In this document: positions 34,723 through 44,200 of the stretch, piece by piece | Layout of the letters: every line of letters starts with the position of its first letter | Position numbering within the stretch: position 1 is the stretch's first letter | NCBI GenBank assembly: GCA_016218045.1 | Contig: JACRFB010000045.1 | Coordinates: 1-64,000 of the forward strand | Reading direction: 5' to 3' | Source: Ignavibacteriota bacterium | GTDB lineage: Bacteria; Bacteroidota; Ignavibacteria; SZUA-365 | DNA: 64,000 nt | Position numbers and translations under genes: made by a program | Notes under the pieces: model-generated | Seen by the model: only the letters and a program-made list of their open reading frames with translations | What the model was told of the DNA's origin: nothing | Databases searched by the model: none

Positions 34723-35429
34723 TGGAAGTCTTTCACGCGCGACCCGCGGACGTGGCAGGCCGAACACTGCTGCTCGTCGGCGACGAGCACCATCACCTCG
34801 CGCGTGTCATGCGCCTGCGCGAAGGCGACGCATTGTTGGTCGCGGATGGATGCGGCACGATGTACCGGTGCACCGTGCGCGCATCGGGCAGGGACAGCAC
34901 CGAGTGCGCGGTACACGAGCGCATCGAGGCGATGAATGAACCGCGCCGCGACATCATCCTGGCGCAGGCGGTGTTGAAGCAGCCCGCACGCATGGACTGG
35001 GTCATGGAGAAAGCCGTGGAACTTGGCGTGTCGCGCATTCTGCCCCTGCGCAGCAGCCGCGTCGTTGCGGTCGGAGAGAAACGCGCGCGGTGGAGCGAAT
35101 TGACACGCGCGGCGATGAAACAGTCGATGCGCTGCCTGTGGCCGCCGGTGGACGAGGTGGCGGACTTCCGGGACGCGCTGCGCCTCTGCGAGGATGCGGC
35201 CGTATTTCTCTGCCACGAGAGCGCGTCGCCGGAACATACACTCGCAGCGGCACTGGCCGCATTGGACGCCACGCGCGCGGTCGCGATCTTTATCGGACCC
35301 GAAGGCGGCTTCACCGATGACGAGATCTCATACGCCCGCGAGCGGGGCGCATCGATCGTGTCGCTCGGACCGCGGCGCCTGCGCAGCGAGACCGCCGCCA
35401 TCGCGGCACTCGCGATTGTGAACTCGTAG
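34722..35429 (+). CDS. rsmE: 16S rRNA (uracil(1498)-N(3))-methyltransferase
   Basis: RsmE methylates U1498 of 16S rRNA in the assembled 30S subunit. The 235-residue protein has an N-terminal PUA-like domain (VGDEHHHLARVMRLREGDAL) and a SPOUT domain with AVLKQPARMDWVMEKAVELG, FIGPEGGFTDDEI and the knot motif SLGPRRLRSETAAI. Length is typical. Its ATG overlaps the previous TGA (TGATG), suggesting translational coupling. Confidence 0.95.
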   Translation: MEVFHARPADVAGRTLLLVGDEHHHLARVMRLREGDALLVADGCGTMYRCTVRASGRDSTECAVHERIEAMNEPRRDIILAQAVLKQPARMDWVMEKAVELGVSRILPLRSSRVVAVGEKRARWSELTRAAMKQSMRCLWPPVDEVADFRDALRLCEDAAVFLCHESASPEHTLAAALAALDATRAVAIFIGPEGGFTDDEISYARERGASIVSLGPRRLRSETAAIAALAIVNS

Positions 35430-35437
35430 AGGATGCC

Positions 35438-35968
35438 ATGTCATACAGCCAGATTTTCCGCCGCGTCCATCGCCTGCTCAAGACCGTCGTGAACGACGCC
35501 GTTGATGCGTTGAGCCCCGAAGAACAGGAACTAGCCGATTTCGACGAGGCACTGCGCGGCGCGGCACAGGATGCCGGACCCTCCGCTCGCACACGCCCCG
35601 CGGGTCCATCCGCGGGCGGATCGACGCGTGCGCGACAGTCATCGACCGGACAGACGGGCGGATCGTCCGCGGACCCTGGCGCGCGGAACACGCGCGAGCA
35701 GGGGCAGGGTGGGGCACGCGGCGCGGCCGGAGCCGGCGCAAAACGCAAGCCGGGCGAGAAGGACGACGCGTATTATTATGCCGTGCTCGGACTCACACCG
35801 TCCGCAACCGTCGAAGACGTGAAGCGCGCGTACAAGATGCTGATGCGCAGGTACCATCCCGACCGCGTCGCAACGCTTTCGGCGGCGCAGCAGCGCGCCG
35901 CGACCGTGAAGGCCCAGAGCATCACCGAGGCGTATCACATCATCAGCAGGCGGAAGGGCTTCTCGTGA
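35438..35968 (+). CDS. J-domain protein
   Basis: The 176-residue protein carries a C-terminal J domain (about 110-176): YYAVLGLTPSATVEDVKRAY, the catalytic HPD in LMRRYHPDRV, and a closing helix ITEAYHIISRR. Residues 45-105 are a low-complexity Gly/Ser/Ala/Arg linker. Such proteins stimulate a DnaK-type chaperone. There is no Gly/Phe region, zinc finger or substrate domain of true DnaJ, so it is a class III-like protein with an unknown client. It lies 8 bp after rsmE. Confidence 0.88.
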   Translation: MSYSQIFRRVHRLLKTVVNDAVDALSPEEQELADFDEALRGAAQDAGPSARTRPAGPSAGGSTRARQSSTGQTGGSSADPGARNTREQGQGGARGAAGAGAKRKPGEKDDAYYYAVLGLTPSATVEDVKRAYKMLMRRYHPDRVATLSAAQQRAATVKAQSITEAYHIISRRKGFS

Positions 35969-35990
35969 CCGCTGCGCGCCGAGCCGTCCG

Positions 35991-37931
35991 ATGTGCGGCA
36001 TAAGCGGCATCGTCGGCAGGGTGGACGAGCACGAACTGCGCCGCATGACGCAGTTCCTGTACCATCGCGGACCCGACGACGGCGCGGTGTGGCTTTCGCC
36101 CTCCGGAACGGCAGGTCTCGGACACAGGCGCCTGCGCATCATCGACCTGACGGACGCCGCGCGGCAGCCGATGCGCTCGCAGGACGGGCGCCACACACTC
36201 GTCTACAACGGCGAGATCTTCAACTTCCAGGAATTGCGTCACGATCTCGAAGGGCGCGGCCATACTTTCCGCACCCGGTCCGATTCGGAAGTGCTTCTTG
36301 CCGCATGGGTGCAGTGGGGCGATGGCCTGCTGCAGCGCCTCGTGGGACAGTTTGCCTTCGCCGTGTGGGACGAAACCGAGCGCGAACTGTTTGCCGCGCG
36401 GGATCATCTCGGGGTGAAGCCGCTGTACTACACGCGCGAGAACGACGGCCTGCTCTTCGCATCGGAAATCAAGGCGCTGCTGGCCGCGCGGCCCGCGCTA
36501 CGGACAGTGCGTCATGATGCGCTCCCGGGCTATCTTGCCTATCTCTGGAATGCGGGCGACGAGACCTTTTTCCCGGGCGTGTACCGGCTCGCGCCGGGCT
36601 GCTGGCTGCGCTACCGCGACGGCGAGCTGCACACGGGCGAGTATTGGAATCCCGCCGACGCAGCGCGGCGAAGCGTGCAGGGGAACGACACACAGCGGGC
36701 GGCAGAATTCCGCGCGCGTTTCGGCGACGTGGTTGTGTCGCAACTGGCCAGTGACGTCCCGCTCGGCCTGCTGCTGAGCGGCGGACTCGATTCCACCGCA
36801 CTTCTCGCGGCGATACACGCCGCCGGGAGCACCGTACGCGCGCTTACGGCCACATACACCCCCGAGTCGCGCGCCCGCGACGTTTTCGACGATGACCTGC
36901 CTTTCGCGCGCGAGGCGGCCGTCCGTTTCGACACGCCCCTCGATGTGCGCGCGCTGGACGCCGACGTCCCCGCGCTGCTCGCGCGCGCCGTCTGGCATCT
37001 CGACGAACCGCTTGCCGATCCCACCGTCGTCACCAATCTCGCGTTGACCGCCGTCGCAAAATCGGATATGACGGTCCTATTATCCGGCATGGGCGCCGAC
37101 GAAATACTGGCGGGCTATCCGCGGTATCCCGCCGCGATGCTCGCGGGCAGGATTCCAGGAGCGGGTCCCGTGCTGCGCGGCGCCGCGCGTGCCGCGGCCG
37201 CACTCGAGAAACGCGGCGGTCTGTCGGCCGGCACCGCGCGGCGCGCGCAATTCCTGGCAGCCCATGCCGACAAGCCGTTCTTCGAGCGTTTCCTCGGGTA
37301 TTCCACGTACTGGGACGCCGCCGGCCAGAACGAACTGTTCGCGCGCGACCTTGCCGTGACCGATCAGGACCTGAGCGCGACGCACCGCCGCATATTCGAT
37401 CACCACGCCGATCTGTCGCCTCTTACAAGACTGTTGATCGTGGATCTCCGGCTCTTCCTGCCGCATCTGAATCTCGAAAACATGGACAAAACCTCGATGG
37501 CCAACGCCGTCGAAATGCGCGTGCCGTTTCTCGACCACCGGCTTGTGGAGTTTGCGCTGGCGCTGCCCGACGGCGACAAGCTGCGAGGCACGACACGCAA
37601 ACACGTGTTGCGACGCGCCTTCCGCGCAGAAATTCCGCAATCGATTCTGCACCGGCGCAAGACCGGGTACAGCCCGCCCGTCCGTTCATGGGTGCGCACA
37701 ACCTTGCGCGAGGAAATGCGCGACATGCTGTTTTCGGCACAGGCGCGCGGCCGCGGACTGTGGAATGCGCCTGTACTCGAGCGCTGCTTCCGCGAGAACG
37801 ACGAGGGAACACAGGACCATTCGATGAAGCTCTGGCAGCTCTACGTGCTGGAACACTGGTTCCGCACATTCATCGACACATTTCCCGCGGCGCCGCGGCA
37901 CGACGTCGCGTCACTCGTGCGTGTCGACTGA
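35991..37931 (+). CDS. asnB: glutamine-hydrolysing asparagine synthetase
   Basis: The 646-residue protein starts MCGISGIVGRV with the Ntn nucleophile Cys2. The glutaminase domain has YHRGPDDGAVWLSPSG, GHRRLRIIDL, YNGEIFNFQELR and the RSDSEV block. The synthetase domain has the PP-loop LLLSGGLDSTALLAA, then GMGADEILAGYPRY and ENMDKTSMANAVEMRVPFLD. Besides asparagine synthesis, this type (often in exopolysaccharide loci) can amidate sugars or peptides. The next two genes, a heparinase-like protein and a GT4 enzyme, support such a polysaccharide context. Confidence 0.93.
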   Translation: MCGISGIVGRVDEHELRRMTQFLYHRGPDDGAVWLSPSGTAGLGHRRLRIIDLTDAARQPMRSQDGRHTLVYNGEIFNFQELRHDLEGRGHTFRTRSDSEVLLAAWVQWGDGLLQRLVGQFAFAVWDETERELFAARDHLGVKPLYYTRENDGLLFASEIKALLAARPALRTVRHDALPGYLAYLWNAGDETFFPGVYRLAPGCWLRYRDGELHTGEYWNPADAARRSVQGNDTQRAAEFRARFGDVVVSQLASDVPLGLLLSGGLDSTALLAAIHAAGSTVRALTATYTPESRARDVFDDDLPFAREAAVRFDTPLDVRALDADVPALLARAVWHLDEPLADPTVVTNLALTAVAKSDMTVLLSGMGADEILAGYPRYPAAMLAGRIPGAGPVLRGAARAAAALEKRGGLSAGTARRAQFLAAHADKPFFERFLGYSTYWDAAGQNELFARDLAVTDQDLSATHRRIFDHHADLSPLTRLLIVDLRLFLPHLNLENMDKTSMANAVEMRVPFLDHRLVEFALALPDGDKLRGTTRKHVLRRAFRAEIPQSILHRRKTGYSPPVRSWVRTTLREEMRDMLFSAQARGRGLWNAPVLERCFRENDEGTQDHSMKLWQLYVLEHWFRTFIDTFPAAPRHDVASLVRVD

Positions 37932-37949
37932 GCCCCGCACTATCCGTCG

Positions 37950-37957
37950 TATATTTG
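37950..37957 (+). promoter_or_regulatory. candidate -7 element, possibly giving a leaderless transcript
   Basis: TATATTTG is a perfect TAnnTTTG element and sits only 3 bp before ATG 37961. A transcript starting at the usual distance would begin at or next to the start codon. The -33 position (37927-37930, ACTG) is weak. No ribosome binding site is seen before this ATG. Confidence 0.4.
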
Positions 37958-37960
37958 CAT

Positions 37961-39811
37961 ATGAAACGTGCCGAGATTCTGGGAATTTACTTCTGGTCCG
38001 TCTGGTACCTCCGTCCCGGCATGATCATCCGCCGTGTGATACGCGCGATAAAGGGCCGCATCACACTACTGGTCGCGCGGTCGCGCTTTGCGGACCGCGT
38101 CTTCCGCGTTACGCGCGAATCCGTGCCCGTGTACCGGGCACCGCTTCTCCCGACCCGCATCACACATGAAGCCATCAACCTGCATGCGCGCACTTTCACG
38201 TTTCTGAACGACCGCGCCACGTTGTCCGCGGACAGGGACGAGCGACGGCGCGCCGTGCAGGCGAAACCGCTGCTCTGGCAGTTTCATTACGGCTATCACG
38301 ACTACCTGCCCGGACTGCTGGCCGAGGGCGCCGTAACATCGGAGGAAGTGATCCGATATTTGGAGGAATGGTCCGGCGATTATCCCGCCGCGCACCCCGG
38401 CGCGCGAGCCGCGGCATGGCATCCGTATGTGCTGTCCCTGCGAATTGAAAGCTGGATACGGCTGCACCGGCTGCTTGCGGACAGCGGCGGGACGACTTCG
38501 CGGCATGTGGGCGGCATGGATCTGCTCGCGCGCGGTGTGGAGGACATGACCCGCGCCCTGCTGCACAACTTGGAATTCGCCACGATGGCGAACCATCTCC
38601 TGAAAAACATCAAGGCGCTGGTGCTGGCGGGATGTTTCCTCGACACGCGCACGGGTGTGCGCGCAGGCACACGCGGTCGTCGGCTGTTGCTGCGCGAGCT
38701 GCGCGAACAGGTGCTCGACGACGGCATGCACTTCGAGCGCTCGCCCATGTATCACCTCGCCATGACCGCCGACGTGCTCGATCTCGCCGCCGCACTGCGC
38801 GACGACGACACCGGCACGCTGGAGGCGGTGGAGTCGGCCGCGTTGCGCATGTGCGCATGTACACGGCGCACACTGCATCCCGACGGACGTGTACCCCTGT
38901 TCAACGATTCGGTGGAACATGGAGCCCTCGACGCGGCCGATGTGCTGCGCGCGGGCGAGGCCCTGCTCGGCACGACGGGGGAGACTGCCCTGACTGATCC
39001 GTCGGAGCAGGACGGAGACCTCGATCCAGTACGTGTATCCGGCCTGCTTACGCACAGACGCGACTCCCTCTTTGTGATCTTCGACGGAGGTCTCGTGGGC
39101 CCCGATTACCAGCCGGGCCACGCGCATTGCGACACACTCTCGTACGAGGTGTCGTGGCATGGCGGGCGTTTTATCACCGACACCGGCGTGTTCCACTACA
39201 AGGAGTCGCCGGAGAGGCGCTACGCGCGGTCCACCGCCGCGCACAATACCGTGCGGCTCGATACGCGGGAACAGTCGGACGTGTGGAAAAGCTTCCGCGT
39301 GGGCAGGCGCGCGCGTGTGACGGGTCTGCACAGAAGAGTTGAGCAGGGCTGCTCGATATTTCAAGCTGCACATGACGGGTACGGACGTGTTGCGCGCGGA
39401 CTCATCCACGAGCGCAGTTTCGTGATTCGAGAGGCCGAGTGGATCTGCGTCATCGATTATATTCATGGGGACGGAAGCCGGCTCATCGAAAATGTGGTGC
39501 ACTTCCATCCGGATGTGCAGTTGCAGCGCGACGCGACGGGAATGCGCGCATCCGCACACGGGCATGCCTGTTCTCTGCGCGCACTAAGCGAATTGCATGT
39601 GCGCGTGCACGAAACCGAGTACTATCCGGCCTTCGGCGTGCGCCGTCCGAGAAAGACGCTTGTATTTCACGGCACGCAAGCGCTCCCGCTTGTCACCGGA
39701 TACGTGATCCATTTTGACGGAACCGCGCCGCAGATCACGCTGGATCAGACCGGGTTGTATGCAACCATCGACCATGAGGGCGGGACACTCTCGATTGGGT
39801 CGCGTCTGTAA
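37961..39811 (+). CDS. heparinase II/III family protein
   Basis: The 616-residue protein matches the alginate-lyase-like/heparinase II/III architecture. The N-terminal half (about 60-360) is an alpha/alpha toroid: WQFHYGYHDYLPGL, LKNIKALVLAGCFLD, DDGMHFERSPMYHLAMTADV. The C-terminal half has the beta-sheet domain with GHAHCDTLSYEVSWHGGRFI and DTGVFHYKESPERRYARSTA with AAHNTVRLD, where His and Tyr residues are catalytic in this family. There is no clear signal peptide, as in many exopolysaccharide-locus members. It may cut or modify the polysaccharide made by the neighbouring genes. Its start lies 29 bp after asnB. Confidence 0.88.
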   Translation: MKRAEILGIYFWSVWYLRPGMIIRRVIRAIKGRITLLVARSRFADRVFRVTRESVPVYRAPLLPTRITHEAINLHARTFTFLNDRATLSADRDERRRAVQAKPLLWQFHYGYHDYLPGLLAEGAVTSEEVIRYLEEWSGDYPAAHPGARAAAWHPYVLSLRIESWIRLHRLLADSGGTTSRHVGGMDLLARGVEDMTRALLHNLEFATMANHLLKNIKALVLAGCFLDTRTGVRAGTRGRRLLLRELREQVLDDGMHFERSPMYHLAMTADVLDLAAALRDDDTGTLEAVESAALRMCACTRRTLHPDGRVPLFNDSVEHGALDAADVLRAGEALLGTTGETALTDPSEQDGDLDPVRVSGLLTHRRDSLFVIFDGGLVGPDYQPGHAHCDTLSYEVSWHGGRFITDTGVFHYKESPERRYARSTAAHNTVRLDTREQSDVWKSFRVGRRARVTGLHRRVEQGCSIFQAAHDGYGRVARGLIHERSFVIREAEWICVIDYIHGDGSRLIENVVHFHPDVQLQRDATGMRASAHGHACSLRALSELHVRVHETEYYPAFGVRRPRKTLVFHGTQALPLVTGYVIHFDGTAPQITLDQTGLYATIDHEGGTLSIGSRL

Positions 39812-40008
39812 CTTCGGGATCCCCGGCACGGTCTTTTATCAGTACGCACGCCTTACTCCATTCCTGGTGAATCGCGGCGCCAACGGCGTCCGACACGCGT
39901 CACATCGCGCTTTCGGCCCGGCCGGACTGCCTTCCGGCTTGATTCACATTCAGGAAAAATGCAGATTTCATTTTGCTTTCCTTGGAACCGGCCCTGCCGG
40001 TATTAGCC

Positions 40009-41217
40009 GTGCATATACTGTACATCTGCCAATATTTTCCACCCGAAATGGGAGCCCCGGCGGCCCGTGCCTACGAATTCAGCAGACGCTGGGTGCGGAT
40101 GGGCCACAAGGTATCGGTCATCTGCGGCATACCGAATCATCCTGTGGGAAAGGTGTATCCCGGCTACGAAAAGCGGCTTCTGCATCACGAAGTGATCGAC
40201 GGAATCGACGTGTACAGGACCTGGGTCTTTGTCACGCCGAACGCGCGGAAAGTGCGCCGCAGCATCAACTACCTGTCCTTCGGCTTTTCCGCCGCACTTG
40301 CCAGCGAGACGATCCGCGACGCCGACGTGTGCATTGCAACAACGCCGCAGTTTTTTTCGGGTGTGAGCGGCACCTTTGTGAAGAGCTTGCGCCGCGTCCC
40401 GCTCGTGCTGGAGGTGCGCGACCTTTGGCCCGATTCCATCGAGGCCGTGCGTATCGACACCAACAAACGATTCCTCACGATGTTGCGCGGCGTGGAGCGC
40501 TACATGTACGGCCGTGCCGATCGTATCGTGATCGTGAGCGACGCGTTCCGCGATCATCTGCTGCGCAAGGGTGTGCCCGCGGACAAGATCGACGTCATCA
40601 CCAACGGCGTGAGCCGCGACCTCTTCGACCGCCGGTCGCGGCATCGCACACATTTCAACGGCCCGATGAAGGACAAGTTCCTCGTCGCGTACTTCGGCAC
40701 GCACGGCCTGGCGCACGGGCTCGAGACGATGATCGACGCCGCGCGCAGTTTCGAGAACGATCCGTCGGTGCAGTTTGTGCTCGTGGGTGAGGGCGCCGCG
40801 AAGCAGTCGCTGATGCACTACGCAAACGGCCTGCCGAATGTGCTCTTTGTGAACCGCCAACCGCGCGCGGTTATCTCGGAGATGCTGAATGAAATCGATC
40901 TCTCTCTGGTGATGCTGCGGCGCGCGGACCTCTTCGAAACCGTCATCCCGTCGAAGATGTTCGAGATCATGGGATCGGGAAAACCCATCGTGCTCGGTGT
41001 GCGTGGCGAGGCCTGCCGCATACTCGAGCGCGCAAACGCGGGCATCCCCGTCGAGCCGCAGAATGCGGATGCACTTGTCAGCGCCATCCGGCGCCTGCGC
41101 GGCGACGAGGAGCTGCGCGCCGCCTACGGCGACAATGCCTACCAGTACGTCCGCGCGCATTACGATCTCGACACCCTTGCCGTCCGCTATCTCGACGTGC
41201 TTCAAAAGGCCGTGTGA
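40009..41217 (+). CDS. GT4 family glycosyltransferase (WbuB-like)
   Basis: The 402-residue GT-B enzyme starts VHILYICQYFPPEMGAPAAR, as in WbuB-type sugar transferases. Other hallmarks are VPLVLEVRDLWPDSIEAVRI, DRIVIVSDAFRDHLL, VITNGVSRDLF and the C-terminal nucleotide-binding SKMFEIMGSGKPIVLGVRGE with its EIMGSGKP turn. It likely adds a deoxy-amino sugar to a lipid-linked O-antigen or capsule unit. GTG 40009 is chosen to match the family N-terminus. A TTG at 39973 is in frame but would add an unconserved segment. It is 197 bp after the heparinase gene. Confidence 0.9.
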   Translation: MHILYICQYFPPEMGAPAARAYEFSRRWVRMGHKVSVICGIPNHPVGKVYPGYEKRLLHHEVIDGIDVYRTWVFVTPNARKVRRSINYLSFGFSAALASETIRDADVCIATTPQFFSGVSGTFVKSLRRVPLVLEVRDLWPDSIEAVRIDTNKRFLTMLRGVERYMYGRADRIVIVSDAFRDHLLRKGVPADKIDVITNGVSRDLFDRRSRHRTHFNGPMKDKFLVAYFGTHGLAHGLETMIDAARSFENDPSVQFVLVGEGAAKQSLMHYANGLPNVLFVNRQPRAVISEMLNEIDLSLVMLRRADLFETVIPSKMFEIMGSGKPIVLGVRGEACRILERANAGIPVEPQNADALVSAIRRLRGDEELRAAYGDNAYQYVRAHYDLDTLAVRYLDVLQKAV

Positions 41218-41260
41218 TCGTCGTCGTGCGTATTCGTTTCACATGGTGCAGTGTCCGGTC

Positions 41261-44200
41261 ATGAAACGCGCCCGATTGTTTCCGTTGCTGCTGCTCGCAG
41301 CGCTGTGGCAGGCGCAGGCGCAGGTGCCCGGCCCCATCGTGCAGCCGCCGCGCTGGTTCGCGAGCGCGGAGACCATGCTGAAAATCCGCACCATCGAAAG
41401 CGGTGTGTACCGGCTGACGCGCGACGATCTCGCGGACGCTGGAGTGCCCGTCTCGTCCATCGATCCGCGCAGCTTCCGTCTGTTTCTCGGCGGTCTCGAA
41501 CAGCCACTGCTTGTGCGCGGCGAGGACGACGGCAGCTTGGAATCGGATGACGAGATCCTTTTTTATGCGCCGCGACTGGACGGCGGCGAATTCGGCTATT
41601 ACGATTTCTGGGAAACGCGCAACGCGCTGTTTCTGCGCTGGGGCGGTGATCCCGGATTGCGGTACAGGCCCGGGGACGCGACCCCTCCGTCGGAACCGGC
41701 GCTGTCGTCGCTCACCGTCGATCTGCGCCTCGAGGAGGATCATGCCTTTCACTTCGGCGATCACGACAACACCGACGGCAACACGAGCGACTACCTGCCG
41801 GGTAAAACCTGGATGTGGCAGTACCTCTTCAAGAAGGACACCCTCCGTATACCGTTCACGTTGCGCGGATATACGGGCGGTGCGGCTGAACTGCTGCTGC
41901 GGGTGAAACACTCCTCGCGCGATCCCGTGCGGGTTCGTGTTGTCGCGCGCGGCACGCAGCTCGACGAATACGACCTGAGCGACAACGAAATCCGCGACCG
42001 CGTCATCACCGTTCCCGCGGGCCTGCTGCGTGTTTCCGACACGCTGCTTGTCATCAACGCGCAGATTGTCGAATGCCCGCCGCAGAATCCGACCTGCACC
42101 ATCGAGCGCATGTATGTGGATTGGGCGCGCCTGCGTTACGACGCCGCCGCGACCGTCGCCGGCGGATACGCGGCCGTCCGTTCCGTTACCGACACAAGCA
42201 CCGCCATACGCCGCGTCACCATCGGCGGATTCGGGGACAGCGCGATTACCGGACTCAATTACACCCGCGGCACCCTCCTGCAGGGATTCGACAGTACGGG
42301 CACGCCGCCCGATGTGCGTGTGAGCGCCGGGCTGCGTGCGTCCGATCTGTCTATCTTTTTCACGCGCGAGGGCACGAGGAAACCCGCGGCGATGAGACTG
42401 GTCACCCCGCCGAATCTCCCGGCCCTGAGTGTCGGAGCCGACTACATCGTGGTCACACACGGGTCCCTGCGTGCCGAGGCCGAGCGGCTCGCGTCCTACC
42501 GCCGCACTGCCGACGGATACAGCACCCTGGTCGCCGATGTGGACGACATCTACGACGTCTATAATTTCGGACGCAAACATCCGAAAGCAATACGCGCGTA
42601 CCTGGCCAACGTCCATGCGCTGTCGGGCGGACTCGCACCGCGCTTTGTGCTGCTGCTGGGCGACGCGAGCTGGGACGCGCGCGCGCAGCTCGAGAATTCC
42701 GCGAGCAGCGACCTCGTGCCCGCCTGGGGCAATCCTGTCAGCGACAATTACTACGTCGCCTTCGGTGTCGACTCCGGCGACTACGCTCCGTACTCCTCCA
42801 TCGCGCGCATCCCGGCGCAGACCGTCGACGAAGCGGCGGCCGTCGTGGACAAGGTGCTCGAATACGAGGCCCTGCCGCCGCAGCAGTGGTTCAACCGTTT
42901 CCTGTTCAGCGTGGGCGGGAAAAGTGTGCTCGAGCAGGAATTCTACCTCAAACCTCCCGTGACGTCGATCATGGCGGAATGGATGCAGCCCTACTGCCTC
43001 GACGGACGGGTCATGGTCAAGACCCGGCCCGATCTGCCTGTCAGTTACAACGACCTCGACACACTCATCTCCGAGGCGAACCGCGGCGTCAATTGGTTCT
43101 ACTTCATCGGCCACGGCGGTACACGCATCATCGACGTCGGTGTCGAACGGCCCGATGTGTTCTCCCTGAAAGGGAAGTACCCCTTCTTCCTCACCATGTC
43201 GTGCAACACCGCGCACTTCGCCGAACCATTCGAGACAGGCCTCAACGAACGCTTCATCCTCTCGCGCGAAAACGGCGCCATAGCGACCTACGGCACCTCC
43301 GGGCTCGGCGAGATCGGGCACGACAACGTGTTGAGCGACGGCCTCTTCGACGGTATGTTGAAAAAGGGCGTCCGCACATACGGCGAGCTGTCGAGGTTCG
43401 CGAAGAACTATCTCATCGCATGGTCGAAACCCCGCGGCAACGACGAAATAACACGCAGCACCGTCGATCAGTATGCACTCTTCGGGGATCCCGCAACACG
43501 TCTCCCGCTTGCACCCGGACCCGATCTCGCGGTCGACGCCTCCGACGTCTCGGTGTCGCCCGCCGGCCTGATGCAGTTCGAGCCCACACGCATCACGGCC
43601 GTCGTCCGCAACCTCGGGCGTTGCCTGACCGACAGCGTCGACGTGCGCCTCACGATCAGCCGCGATGGGAACACGGTATTTGAGCACACGCGCCGCATCG
43701 CGCCTCCGCGCTTGCGCGACTCGGTGACATGGGCGTATGATTTCCGCGATGTGGTGGGACCAGTACGCATCGACATTGCCGTCGATCCGTCGTTGCGGCT
43801 CAGCGAATTCACAACGACAAACAACACCGCCTCGATACAGCGCACCGTGTTGCCGCGCGGCGTGGCGCCCGTATTCCCCGCCGCATACGACGTGGTCCGC
43901 CGGGGCAGTAGCGACACCGTGCGGCTGCTCGTCGCGAATCCGTCGCGTGTGCCCGTGCCCGCCTTGTCGCCGCGCATCGAAGTCGAGATTGCGGAAGAAC
44001 CGCTGTTCTCGAATCCGGCGCTGCGGCTCAGGAAGTCGGCTGAGCCGGTCTTCACACACTTCGACGCGGTGCTGCCCCCGGGCGCGGCGGTACGCCGCTG
44101 GTTCTGGCGCGCGCGGCTTGTGTCGGATGCGGTCGCACAGCAGTGGTCGTCGACACTCGTGTTTTACACTGCGGACGGACCTGCGGAGCAGCAGCACATG

